This document shows, piece by piece, positions 51,970-61,396 of a stretch of DNA of 64,000 nucleotides. The notes beneath the pieces are model-generated. The model worked only from the letters and a program-made list of their open reading frames with translations. It had not been told where the DNA came from and did not search any database. Position 1 is the stretch's first letter. Each line of letters starts with the position of its first letter. Source of the DNA: Microlunatus endophyticus (GTDB lineage Bacteria; Actinomycetota; Actinomycetes; Propionibacteriales; Propionibacteriaceae); contig NZ_BMMZ01000007.1 of the NCBI RefSeq assembly GCF_014646195.1, positions 1 to 64,000 of the forward strand. Direction: 5' to 3'. The translations under genes and the position numbers were made by a program.

Positions 51970-53178
51970 ATGAAGCCGATGTTCTTTCCCGACGATTCCC
52001 AGTTCTGGTACGAGACCCTGCGCACGCTCGGGCACATCACCTATGGCGGTGGCGACTTCGGGGAGGTCGCGTACACCAGCCAGCGCATCACCGCCGGCGA
52101 CTACGACAGCTGGCACGACGAATGGCTCGCCACCGCCGACCGGGTCGCGGGCTACGCGCGGACGACGTCCGGGGTCAGCGCCCGGGACGCGTACCTGCGG
52201 GCCTCCAACTACTACCGGTCGGCCGAGTTCTTCCTGCACAGCAGCGCCGGTGACCCGCGGATCCAGCACGCGTACGAGCTGTCCGTCCAGTGCTTCCGGG
52301 AGTTCGCGGCGCTGTCCACGCCGGCGATCGAGCCGATCGAGATCCCGTACGAGGGCACGACCCTGCCCGGCTACCTCTACCGGCCGGCCACCGATGGTGT
52401 CCCGCGGCCGACGATCGTCATGCACAACGGATTCGACGGTACGGCCGAGGAGATGCACTTCTTCGGCGCGGCCGCCGCCGCGGAGCGCGGCTACACCGTG
52501 CTCGTCTTCGACGGCCCGGGCCAGCCCGGAACGCTGCACAAGCAGGGACTGACGTTCCGGCCGGACTGGGAGAAGGTGGTCACGCCAGTGATTGACTACG
52601 CCGTGGAGATTCCGGAGATCGACCATGATCGAATCGCGTTGCTCGGCGTCAGCATGGGCGGCTACCTGGCGCCGCGAGCCGCTGCCTACGACCACCGGAT
52701 CGCGGCCCTGATCGCGCTCGACGGGGTGTACGACCTCGGCGACATCAGTACGTCACCGCTGCCGATGCCTCGCGAGGAGGCTGAACGCCGGCTGCGGTCT
52801 CCCGATGACCCGGAGCTCGACGCGGGCCTTGCGGCCGCGATGGCCAGTTCGCCGATGATCCGCTGGTCGATGGAACACGGCATGTACGCGCTCGGCGCCC
52901 CGACCCCGCGGGCCTTCGCTGCCGCCTACCTCGACTACAACCTGCGCGACGGTGTCGCTGAGCTGATCACCTGCCCCACGCTGGTGTGCGCGGGCCAGGA
53001 GGACGGTTTCTTCGCCGGCCAGCCGGAGAAGCTGTACGCCGCACTGACCTGCCCGAAGGAGTTGCTGGCCTTCACCGCGGAGGACGGCGGCGAAGCACAC
53101 TGCCAGTCCGGTGCCCAGCGGTACGCGGTCGGTCGGATCTACGACTGGCTGGCCAAGGCTATGCCGGCCGCTCAGTGA
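51970..53178 (+). CDS. Alpha/beta hydrolase, FrsA/DUF1100-like
   Basis: 402 residues from ATG 51970, preceded by AGGAGC. A helical cap-like N-terminus of about 125 residues (YLRASNYYRSAEFFLH) precedes the hydrolase core: PTIVMHNGFDGTAEEMHF, nucleophile Ser228 in ALLGVSMGGYLAPRAA, CAGQEDGFFAG with the Asp, and His in EDGGEAHCQSGA. This layout matches the FrsA-like and 2,6-dihydropseudooxynicotine hydrolase-like group that splits C-C or ester bonds. The substrate is unknown. Probably controlled by the divergent TetR gene. Confidence 0.88.
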   Translation: MKPMFFPDDSQFWYETLRTLGHITYGGGDFGEVAYTSQRITAGDYDSWHDEWLATADRVAGYARTTSGVSARDAYLRASNYYRSAEFFLHSSAGDPRIQHAYELSVQCFREFAALSTPAIEPIEIPYEGTTLPGYLYRPATDGVPRPTIVMHNGFDGTAEEMHFFGAAAAAERGYTVLVFDGPGQPGTLHKQGLTFRPDWEKVVTPVIDYAVEIPEIDHDRIALLGVSMGGYLAPRAAAYDHRIAALIALDGVYDLGDISTSPLPMPREEAERRLRSPDDPELDAGLAAAMASSPMIRWSMEHGMYALGAPTPRAFAAAYLDYNLRDGVAELITCPTLVCAGQEDGFFAGQPEKLYAALTCPKELLAFTAEDGGEAHCQSGAQRYAVGRIYDWLAKAMPAAQ

Positions 53179-53196
53179 GGTCCTAGCCTCAGCGTT

Positions 53197-53826
53197 GTGG
53201 CGACAATCGCGGACGAGATCCTTAGAGCCTTGGAGTTGTTCGGACCTCTTGATGACGACGTGCTGACCCGCCTCCGGGTTGTTCCCAGGTCAAGCCGCGA
53301 AGGTACGCCGGGCGGGACGGCAAGATCGTCAACGCCGTGATCGATAGTTCACTTCCGACAGACACCCGAGCGAACGCGCGGATCCGACGCCTTCAGCGGC
53401 GTGCGACGCGATCAAGGAAGACGAGGTCAAGAGCGCGATGGTCGCCCACCTCGAAGCACGCGACTATCACGTCGAGGTCGCGTGGGGACGCGCGCGTGGG
53501 ATTGACATCGAGGCCCCGACGCGGCGATCACCGGCTCGTGATTGAGGCCAAAGTACAGGTCTCTACCGCCGGCCCCAGCAGGTCAACTACTTCCTTGGGG
53601 CGCTCGGAGAACTGCTCCAACGCATGGGTGATCCGGGGCGACGTACGGACTGGCTCTTCCTGACCATCGGCAATACCGCGGGCTCGTACGGCGGCTGCCG
53701 GAGCTGGCGCGTCAGCGTCTCGGGCTTATTGTCTACTTCGTGTCCCGCAACGGCGACGCGTTCACGGTGGAAGAGGATCAGGCGGAGACGTCACATGATG
53801 ACCCAGGTCTCGAGGCCTACTGGTAG
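53197..53826 (+). pseudogene. Broken nuclease-like (PD-(D/E)XK) gene with an N-terminal winged helix
   Basis: Pieces in changing frames read as one protein: VATIADEILRALELFGPLDDDVLTR (from GTG 53197), RYAGRDGKIVNAV, EDEVKSAMVAHLEARDYHVEVAWGRARGIDIEA, GDHRLVIEAK, PQQVNYFLGALGELLQRMGDPG, then ATYGLALPDHRQYRGLVRRLPELARQRLGLIVYFVSRNGDAF and a TAG at 53824. GIDIEA with LVIEAK suggests a restriction-nuclease-like core. At least four frameshifts separate the pieces, so the gene is dead. Confidence 0.7.
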
Positions 53827-53958
53827 GGGTCGCTGTCTGGGCTGCGTCGATCGCCGGATATATCCGCTCCTCCGGACACCATCGGGATGATCACTCCATC
53901 TTCGAGCTAACTTTGTGGTTCACCCACATAGAGTGTCCGTCTGCGGTTTAATTGCCAC

Positions 53959-54681
53959 GTGGCGCAGCTGGTCTATATCGATGAAACAGGTTCAGTTGGG
54001 AAGGGCGCGAGCATGCAGCCCCTGCTGACGCTCGTGGCCGTGATCGTCGAAGAGGGCCAAGTCCAACCTCTTGCCGAGGAGTTCCGCAATCTTGCTAGAC
54101 GGCACCTAGGTCACTTGCCGAACGACTTTGAACTGCACGGTAACGAGATTTGGGGCGGGTCCAACCAGTGGTCCACCAAGTCTCCTGGTGAGCTCATTGC
54201 CGTTTACGAGGATGCAATCGCCGCTTTGGGAACCTTCAACGTCGACGTCTCGCATGCCACCATCCACAAGCAGCGCCTGCACGATCGATATAATGGCTGG
54301 GCAGACGGCAATGCCTACTTACTCGCGCTCCAGTTCCTGTTGGAGAAGCTTGACAGCTACTATCCACAGTCGAACAAGATCCTCATTGCGGATGAGCAAA
54401 AGGAGCATCAGTTGCGCGCGGTGAAGATGGTCGCCGACATGCAGGAGTGGCGTGGCGGGCAGGTGCCGGGTGCCAAACTCAAGACCGTCATCGACTCGAT
54501 GCACTTCGTCAGTTCGCATGCGAGCCCCGGTGTGCAACTGGCCGACCTCGTTGCGTTCGCGCTGCAGCGAAAGTGGAACCAACGAGACGCACATCCGGAG
54601 TCAGTTTCGGTCTTGGACCGGATCACCTCGGCTATCAACGAGCGGACCCTGACCTGGAGAGCGGCCTGGCCGGCGGTCTAA
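53959..54681 (+). CDS. DUF3800 family protein
   Basis: 240 residues from GTG 53959. DUF3800 hallmarks: LVYIDETGSVG at the start, ILIADEQKEHQLR in the middle and SPGVQLADLVAFALQRKWN near the end. The acidic residues are arranged as in RNase H-like nucleases, and DUF3800 proteins are frequent in defence islands and phages, but their activity is untested as far as I know. Codon choice is less GC-biased than in the chromosome genes to the left (TTTAAT, GGTAACGAG, AATGCC), suggesting transfer. TTTAAT just upstream of the start could serve as a -10 element. Confidence 0.82.
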   Translation: MAQLVYIDETGSVGKGASMQPLLTLVAVIVEEGQVQPLAEEFRNLARRHLGHLPNDFELHGNEIWGGSNQWSTKSPGELIAVYEDAIAALGTFNVDVSHATIHKQRLHDRYNGWADGNAYLLALQFLLEKLDSYYPQSNKILIADEQKEHQLRAVKMVADMQEWRGGQVPGAKLKTVIDSMHFVSSHASPGVQLADLVAFALQRKWNQRDAHPESVSVLDRITSAINERTLTWRAAWPAV

Positions 54682-55008
54682 CGTCCCCGCTGAACCGGCT
54701 CAGATTGCAACTACCGATATCCAATGGCGATACCGAGTGACACGTACCCCTTACTGCGGCAGCATGCCGCTCCACAAGACCCATCCGGGGCTGTACGCGC
54801 AGTCAGGTTTGTCTTCCGTCTGGGCGACACGGAACCAAGCCTCGAAGAGATCGGGACCGACCTTCTCGCTCGAAGATGAACTGGAGCGCAGCGCAGTTAA
54901 GTGCGCCGTTGCCGATCACGATCCGGAGGGACGAGTCCAATCGCTGGCTTTCTCAAGCCTGCAAGCCATGGCAAGGAACCCGCCTCTTGGGTTGTCTGCC
55001 GCATGTGA
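54682..55008. other. 327-base gap, possible gene remnant
   Basis: Between the convergent DUF3800 and HerA genes. One frame from 54713 reads VRAVRFVFRLGDTEPSLEEIGTDLLA then stops. Another from about 54737 stays open to 55012 but looks less protein-like. The first piece resembles a coding fragment of unknown origin. No terminator hairpin was identified. Confidence 0.3.
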
Positions 55009-56994
55009 TTAGAACTGTGGGCCGGACGGCCAGTCCGCATCGCTCAGGTCCGGCTCGTCGGGCGGCTCGTCGCCATCAGAGTCCTCTATGAGCGGGGTCA
55101 GCCACTCCGTTGTCACCGACATGGTTCGGCTGTTCGGCGCGGACTCCGGCGGCAGCTGTCCGATCCGCACGACGACGGGCACCTGAGCCGAGACACCGGA
55201 CAAGATGCAAGTGCCCGTGGGCAGAATCGGCAGGGACTCGAACGACACGCGATCGAGGTAGGCGACCGCCTTCTCGATGGCGTGAACGTCCAGGTTGTTC
55301 ACAAGCCGGTGGAGAAAGTAGTTGTGTAGCTGCGAGACGATGGTTTCGGAGATGTCATGGGGACGTTGGCTCGCGATCGTCAGGAACACCCCAAACTTTC
55401 GGCCCTCCTTGACGATCTCCTCGAACGTCTCCAGGCGATAGTCGCGCCATGCCTCGCTTTCCCGCGCAGACTCCGACGACAAGATGTTGTGTGCTTCGTC
55501 GATGATGAGGTTCAGGTACCTCTGGCCGTGCGGGTCTGACCGCTTCTTGTCGTCATACAAATGCTTGCAGACGATCATGGGGATGACCTTGCGCATCGCA
55601 AGGTTGACGTTCCGTAGGGAAACCACCGTTAGCGGCACCTTGGTAAACGCATCGTCCGACACTCGAACGAGGCGCTTGATACTGGGCACGCGCTCGACCA
55701 TTCGTTTCATCATTGGGCCGAGGTACTCGCGGTTCGCGAAGCCACTGATCACGTCCCGGTAGTACTGGAGGACGAGCTTGAAGCGAACCAGATCTACGTC
55801 GCCGACTGAGGAGAAGTCCTGCTGAACGGCCGTAACCTTGCCCTTGATGAAGTCGCTCCAATCGTCCGCGGTTGCCCATTTCTCTTCCGCACTCCAGCGT
55901 GGACCCCAATAGAAGTTATGGTCACGGCTGAAGTACTGGAGTTTGTCCCGCATCTCCTGAATCAACGACAGCAGCCCCTGGCGATCCACATCATCGCCGA
56001 GGCACTCTTCGATCTCTTCGAGGAAGTTGATTGGGAGCTGCCTGTCGATCGTCGCGTCATTGCTCTTCGTCGCGCGCGCGACGAGGTCTCCGATGACATC
56101 GAGGAGTGCTGCGGAGTCTGGAAGTAGGGCGTCCCAGTAGTCGCTCTTGAGCACGCGAGAAATGAAGGGAGCCTGCGTCTTTTCAGTCGCGTCGAGCAGA
56201 ACGGTCCAAAAGACTGGATCATGAACGGCGGACCTTGGAAGTGGCAGCCGATCTCCACCGTCGTCGTGTGTCGACAGGTCGTAAACCTGCTTCACATCGT
56301 CCCCGGCAATGACTGCGGTCGCGTACTCCTCCGATCCGTCCGCACGGTTGACGTACTCGCCGTTGAAGTCGATCAACACGAACTGAGATCGTTGGCGGAA
56401 CGTCTCGATCGCCCCGTACCTCTTGAACAGTTCGTGATACAGCTTGGCGAGCGTGTACGACTTCCCGCTGCCCGTGTTGCCGAAGATCCCTACGTGGCTC
56501 GCGAAGATTGCATTAACACCAACCGATACCGGCTGAGTTGGCTCCATCGCCAGCGCGCCGATCTCGAGCGGCTCATCGTCCGCCGAGACGAACGTGTGGA
56601 TGAGTCCGAATTCATCCTCCGTGAGGATGAAGCACTCGTTGTCGAGGAGCGGCATCTCACGCACTCCGCGCTCGAAGCGTCCGCCCTCGATGTAACCGAC
56701 AAGGCTGACGTCGAGCTGTCGGGACAAGGGGTCCACGCCGCGGCGGTACCCGGAGCTCGCCCCGCGATCCTCTTCGACAACCTCCCCATCAACCTTGGCG
56801 ATCAGCTCAACGAAGCCCTTGACGATCTTGACGTAGCTCGCGACGGCGACGTTCCGCACAAGGCCTCCGCGGTACAGGAGGTGCGAGCCGTTCTTGAGCT
56901 TGTCGACCGCGACTCGCACACGCCGGCCGTCGACCGACACGACCCTGCCCACGCGGAACACTGCGTCCTGATCAAGAACGTCTTCCTCAATCAC
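55009..56994 (-). CDS. HerA-like hexameric ATPase of a SIR2-HerA defence pair
   Basis: 661 residues from GTG 56994, overlapping the SIR2 gene stop by eight bases. An N-terminal HAS-barrel-like part (FRVGRVVSVDGRRVRVAVDKLKNGSHLLYRGG) is typical of HerA. Walker A is GNTGSGKS at about 172-179, and Walker B LNLIIDEAHNIL is at about 490-502. The arginine-finger region GVFLTIASQRPHDISETIVSQLHNYFLHRLVN follows. HerA proteins form hexamers that move along or unwind DNA. In defence operons HerA assembles with SIR2 proteins. Being last in the operon and coupled to SIR2 fits a stoichiometric complex. Confidence 0.92.
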   Translation of the reverse strand: MIEEDVLDQDAVFRVGRVVSVDGRRVRVAVDKLKNGSHLLYRGGLVRNVAVASYVKIVKGFVELIAKVDGEVVEEDRGASSGYRRGVDPLSRQLDVSLVGYIEGGRFERGVREMPLLDNECFILTEDEFGLIHTFVSADDEPLEIGALAMEPTQPVSVGVNAIFASHVGIFGNTGSGKSYTLAKLYHELFKRYGAIETFRQRSQFVLIDFNGEYVNRADGSEEYATAVIAGDDVKQVYDLSTHDDGGDRLPLPRSAVHDPVFWTVLLDATEKTQAPFISRVLKSDYWDALLPDSAALLDVIGDLVARATKSNDATIDRQLPINFLEEIEECLGDDVDRQGLLSLIQEMRDKLQYFSRDHNFYWGPRWSAEEKWATADDWSDFIKGKVTAVQQDFSSVGDVDLVRFKLVLQYYRDVISGFANREYLGPMMKRMVERVPSIKRLVRVSDDAFTKVPLTVVSLRNVNLAMRKVIPMIVCKHLYDDKKRSDPHGQRYLNLIIDEAHNILSSESARESEAWRDYRLETFEEIVKEGRKFGVFLTIASQRPHDISETIVSQLHNYFLHRLVNNLDVHAIEKAVAYLDRVSFESLPILPTGTCILSGVSAQVPVVVRIGQLPPESAPNSRTMSVTTEWLTPLIEDSDGDEPPDEPDLSDADWPSGPQF

Positions 56995-58309
56995 CGGGGG
57001 ACTCCGCGGGGGGCGTCCGGATGTCCAGTTCGATTCGCTGATCCGGTGCAGGGATCTTGTCGCGAACGATCGGCGCGAAGTAGTCGGACTCCAGAATGTC
57101 GAAGTTGATCTTGCGTTCGTCGAGCCCCTCGCCCGGCTCGTCTGGGATCACGAACTGGATGTTGCCGTTCTTGACTTCGCTGTCGGGCAGGAGCGCCTCG
57201 TAGTCCCTGAGACCCCCGCGCGAGTAGCAGAACACGATCACTTCCAGGGTCGGATTCGTTCGCGCTGCGCGCAGCACGAGGTCGCGCAGATGCTCATCAC
57301 GGAACGAGAACCCGTGGACAAAGAGGACGCTGTTCTCTTTCTCCATCTCGTTGGAGAACCGGCGGATCAGCTCGTAGTACGTCTCGTTGAGCACGGTCGT
57401 CGCGAACTTGCGCTTGTCCGGATTGACGATGCCGAGCCTGTTGTAGCCATCAGAAAACGCCCCGACCGCCTCTGCCGCGGTCTCCTCTGTGCCGAGCAGT
57501 TTGAGGTCCTCCAATCGTTGCTCTGCCTTGGCCAAAAGATCCGTGGTTGATTGGATTGTCGGCCCCTGGCCGTGCGGCTGAGGATCGACGAGCACGGACA
57601 GCAGGTGTTGCTTCGCAGCGTCGAGTAGCTCTTTGACCTCCCTGACGAGCGTCAGCCCGTGGTCAAAGTAGATATCAGCCTTCCGGTCCTCTCGCTCCTG
57701 CTGACGCCACGCGGCCGATCCGTGAATCTTGATGAGGTTGAAGACCGGCACCTCGAACCGGTGCTCGTACCGACTGCCCATCCGAAAGCGGAGAGTGTTG
57801 AAGTCACCGAGGTCAAACTTTGGCCTGATCTTGCCGCTGAACCCATCAGAGAGGTCGACGCCGAGCTCCTCCATGGCCACCTCGAACAACATGTCCACGT
57901 TCGTCGTGAAGATGTTCGCCTGCTTCGACAGGAGCGTGCTGTGCCGTCGCAGCAGGATGCGGTTCAGGGTGCGCACGAAGGTCGCATAGGAGCGAAGAAC
58001 GGACTCAGCTGAAGCCTCGCGCTCGACGACCCTGGTGTTGGGGACGAGGACGTTCTCGAAGAAGTAGGCCTGGATCGAGGCGCGGACAAGCAGTTTCGCA
58101 CCGTCGGGCCTGCTCGCGTCGGCGAGGTCCGTGAGCGCCTGCTCGATGTTGCCAAGCGGCGCGAAGTACGGGACGGACGTACCCGCGCCGATCAAGAAAT
58201 TGAGATGCGCAGACTCAACGATGGTGCGAAGGCGTTCGGGTGTGAGTCCGTTCACGTGCGGTTCGGACACGGGCTGCTGTGCCACACCGTTGATCCGGAT
58301 GTCAGCCAT
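56987..58309 (-). CDS. SIR2-domain NADase-like protein of a SIR2-HerA pair
   Basis: 440 residues from ATG 58309, which overlaps the Res stop by one base (TGATG). The N-terminal SIR2 domain has the NAD loop NFLIGAGTSVPYFAPLG (GAGTS at 41-45), the catalytic-type TTNVDMLFE with Asn137 and Asp139, and KIHGSAAW with His196. Near the C-terminus SVLFVHGFSFRDEHLRDLV completes the fold. Both key residues are kept, so NAD hydrolysis is expected. In SIR2-HerA systems infection triggers NAD depletion or DNA degradation. The C-terminal 180 residues probably contact HerA. Confidence 0.92.
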   Translation of the reverse strand: MADIRINGVAQQPVSEPHVNGLTPERLRTIVESAHLNFLIGAGTSVPYFAPLGNIEQALTDLADASRPDGAKLLVRASIQAYFFENVLVPNTRVVEREASAESVLRSYATFVRTLNRILLRRHSTLLSKQANIFTTNVDMLFEVAMEELGVDLSDGFSGKIRPKFDLGDFNTLRFRMGSRYEHRFEVPVFNLIKIHGSAAWRQQEREDRKADIYFDHGLTLVREVKELLDAAKQHLLSVLVDPQPHGQGPTIQSTTDLLAKAEQRLEDLKLLGTEETAAEAVGAFSDGYNRLGIVNPDKRKFATTVLNETYYELIRRFSNEMEKENSVLFVHGFSFRDEHLRDLVLRAARTNPTLEVIVFCYSRGGLRDYEALLPDSEVKNGNIQFVIPDEPGEGLDERKINFDILESDYFAPIVRDKIPAPDQRIELDIRTPPAESPGD

Positions 58310-61300
58310 CACGACCCCACAAGCGCGAGGAGGTTCTCGTACGTGTCCACGACGTCGTACTTCACGCCGTCGTTCTCGGCCTTGTCGTTCAGCGACGCAA
58401 AGAACTTGCGGGCGCATTCGATCTTGGCCTCCTCCACGCCTTTGAGTTGGAGTGTCGACATCGAGCCCTTCGTCTCAGCGACGAAGTAGACATGCTTAAT
58501 CTTCGTATCGTCGTCGCGGAATGCGATCGCCCAGTCGGGGTTGTAGTCGCCAACAGGTGTGGGAATGAAGAACCCGCGCGGAAGCTTCGAATAGACGACC
58601 ACCTCATCACTGACGTCTAGTTTCTCGACGAACGACCGCTCGATCCCAGAGTCGGTGACGACGTACTCGTAGATGCTCTTCTTGAGTTTGCCACCCGCCT
58701 TCGACAGGTCTTGGGCAGTCTGGTTCTCTGTGAAGATCGACGAATCGTACCGGTTGTCGAGCGGGTCATAGGCGAGGTGCTCGACGATCACAATCGCTTT
58801 CTGTTCGTTGATCAGGCGGGACGTCTCCGTGATGAATTGCTCGGGGTTCTGTTTGAACTTTGCGAAGGTGCCGGGGTTGATGCCGGTCAGAATCGCCGCG
58901 CAGGTGCGGCGGGTTAGCTGGGTCTTCTCCGCGATCTCACCGAGCAGGTCGTACTTCACGGTCGATCCTGCCGAAGCCGCCGAGTGCTCTACCTTCGTCT
59001 CGGAGACCTTGAACCCCGTACCGGCTTCGAGCTGTTCGATTTCGAGGCCGACGACCTGCTTGCCGCTTTCGACCAGGTACTGCATGACGGTGACGTTGAG
59101 GGACTTGTTGAGCACCTCAATGCAATTCTTGACTAGCTCGGCGGAGTCGAACTCGACCTGGTAGACGGCCTTGTGGTTAATGCGGTTCCACAGTTCTTGG
59201 AACTCGCGCTTCTTGAAGTTCGCCTCGTTGAAGGGGATCTTCTTTGGCTTCCGCCCGTCGGTCGGCGTCGGCAGTTCGAGGTAGAGCGCGTCGACGAGCG
59301 ACCAGACAACGTCGATGACCGGCTTGAGCACCTCGGCCGTCGGCGCGGCGAGAGTGCCATTCGCGCGGTCATCCTTGTACGCCTGCGTGACCAAACCACC
59401 ATCATCGATGTAATCGTGGCGGATCAGATGGTTATAAAGCGCCTGGGCGACCGCCTTCTCGAGCACACTCGTGGAGCCGTCGGCGAACGTGACCTGTTTG
59501 CCGACGAAGTAGTCGACGCTCGCCTTGCGCGGCCGCGCGGACAGCGACTCCACGATCTCCTTCTGCAGCGCGGTAACAAACTCGGTGTACGACTCGTCGG
59601 TGACGACGGTCAGCTCATTGATGTCGTGCACGGTGACGGGGTTGTCCATCCGCTCGCCATGCTGGTCAACGCACAAGCGCAACCCGCGGCCGATTTCCTG
59701 CCGGCGCGTCGTCGTGTTGTCGCTCTTCTTGAGCATGCCCATCACAAACACGTTCGGGTTGTCCCAGCCTTCGCGCAGCGCGGAGTGTGACCAGATGAAC
59801 CGCACTGGCTCGTCGAACGACAGCAGCCGCTCTTTGTCCTTCAAGATCAGGTCATAGGCATCGACATCGTCGGACTGGCCCGCGAAGTCGCCGCGGGCGG
59901 CGATCTTGCCGTCGACTGCGCGTCCGGTCCTCTTGTCGATCGAGAAGTAGCCTTCGTGAGTTGACCTCACCGGGATCATTTGGACGTGCTTGCGGTACCG
60001 TTCAGCGGCCTCGTCGAAGTCGAGCTGGTCGAGATAGTCGCCCAGGACTGCCTCATATTCTTCCTCGAACATGCGCGCGTACTCCCCGAGGGTGTCCTCG
60101 CGCTCGTAGTCGCGGTACTTAGCGACCTCGTCGATGAAGAAGAGTGACAACGTCTTGATGCCCTGCGCGAACAGCTCGCGCTCCTTGTCGAGATGGGCGC
60201 GGATGACCTCGCGAATCTGAATGCGTCGCTTTTGATCCTCGGCTATGTCCTCGGTCACTTCACCGGCACCGATGATGTTGCCATTGCTCAGCTCAATGAT
60301 GTCGCGGTTCGCATCGACGTCGCGGATGAACAGGCCCTTGTAGGCCTCGATGCCGCCGGAGATGGCGTGCAGGTTCATGCCCTGGCTCAGTCGCTTCACC
60401 TGTCGTTTGATGCCCTGGGCGGTCTGCACCTCCAGCTCGACCCGTGCTTTCGGGAAGTCTGCTCCCTTGCCGACTTCCAAACCGTCTACGTACAGGTACG
60501 CGGTGCTGCCGGCCAAGTGTCTAACGGCGATGCCACGCACCGCGATCTTCTTCACCAGCTTCTGGTTGTATGCGTCGACCGCATCGAGGCGATGCACTTT
60601 GGTTCGTTGGATCTTGTGAGTGGCCGAGTACCTCAGCGCAAACAGGGCATTGAACCTTGCGAGGGCCTCCAAGGACTTCGACGGTTTCTTGGCATCGCCC
60701 TCGATCTTCTGGGGCTCGTCGATGATCAGGATTGGTCTGTTTGCCGCGATCACGTCGATCGGCCTGCGGGACTGGAAATCGTCTAGCACGTCGTAAATCC
60801 GGCGGGCGTCCTTTCCGGTGGCGTTGAACGCCTGGATGTTGATGATCATCACCTGGACGCCCGGGTCGGACGAGAACCGTTCCAGCTCGTGAAGCCGCGA
60901 GGAGTTGTAGACGAATGTGCGCGGCTTGGTGCCGTACATCTGCTGAAAGTGCTCGGCGGTGATGTCGAACGACTTCTGTACACCCTCGCGGATCGCAATC
61001 GACGGCACGACCACGATGTACTTCGACCACCCGTACCGCTTGTGCAACTCCATGATCGTCTTCGTGTAGACGTAAGTCTTGCCGGTGCCAGTCTCCATCT
61101 CGATGTCGAGATTGATCGGTGCCGCGGACTTCTTGACCGGGTCCTTCAGATCCTTTGATGCCGTCAGCCCTCGTGCCTGCTGCACGCGGTGGACGTTGGT
61201 CAGGAGCTGCGGCGGTGTGAGCGCGACCTCCGCATTGCGCAAGCCCGCGTCCTCCAGCAGTGTCAGCGCCGTATCATTGCCGGGGTCGACGCGGTACTTG

Positions 61301-61392
61301 ACCCCATCTGCGTACGGCTGTCCGGTGAAGACGTCGACCACGGCCTCGACGGCCTCGGTCTGGTACTCCTGGACCTTGAACTGGAGCTTCAT
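58309..61392 (-). CDS. Type III restriction enzyme Res subunit
   Basis: 1027 residues. Superfamily 2 helicase motifs: motif I TGTGKT at 101-106 within INLDIEMETGTGKTYVYTK, motif II ILIIDEPQKI at about 220-229 (DEPQ rather than DEAH), and motif VI RRQEIGRGLRL. The C-terminal nuclease domain has NPDWAIAF and YFVAETKGSM, the PD-(D/E)XK pattern of type III Res. It translocates or switches state using ATP and cuts unmodified DNA with Mod. It begins four bases after the mod stop. All motifs are intact and the length is normal, so it is probably active. Confidence 0.95.
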   Translation of the reverse strand: MKLQFKVQEYQTEAVEAVVDVFTGQPYADGVKYRVDPGNDTALTLLEDAGLRNAEVALTPPQLLTNVHRVQQARGLTASKDLKDPVKKSAAPINLDIEMETGTGKTYVYTKTIMELHKRYGWSKYIVVVPSIAIREGVQKSFDITAEHFQQMYGTKPRTFVYNSSRLHELERFSSDPGVQVMIINIQAFNATGKDARRIYDVLDDFQSRRPIDVIAANRPILIIDEPQKIEGDAKKPSKSLEALARFNALFALRYSATHKIQRTKVHRLDAVDAYNQKLVKKIAVRGIAVRHLAGSTAYLYVDGLEVGKGADFPKARVELEVQTAQGIKRQVKRLSQGMNLHAISGGIEAYKGLFIRDVDANRDIIELSNGNIIGAGEVTEDIAEDQKRRIQIREVIRAHLDKERELFAQGIKTLSLFFIDEVAKYRDYEREDTLGEYARMFEEEYEAVLGDYLDQLDFDEAAERYRKHVQMIPVRSTHEGYFSIDKRTGRAVDGKIAARGDFAGQSDDVDAYDLILKDKERLLSFDEPVRFIWSHSALREGWDNPNVFVMGMLKKSDNTTTRRQEIGRGLRLCVDQHGERMDNPVTVHDINELTVVTDESYTEFVTALQKEIVESLSARPRKASVDYFVGKQVTFADGSTSVLEKAVAQALYNHLIRHDYIDDGGLVTQAYKDDRANGTLAAPTAEVLKPVIDVVWSLVDALYLELPTPTDGRKPKKIPFNEANFKKREFQELWNRINHKAVYQVEFDSAELVKNCIEVLNKSLNVTVMQYLVESGKQVVGLEIEQLEAGTGFKVSETKVEHSAASAGSTVKYDLLGEIAEKTQLTRRTCAAILTGINPGTFAKFKQNPEQFITETSRLINEQKAIVIVEHLAYDPLDNRYDSSIFTENQTAQDLSKAGGKLKKSIYEYVVTDSGIERSFVEKLDVSDEVVVYSKLPRGFFIPTPVGDYNPDWAIAFRDDDTKIKHVYFVAETKGSMSTLQLKGVEEAKIECARKFFASLNDKAENDGVKYDVVDTYENLLALVGS

Positions 61393-61396
61393 CCGG

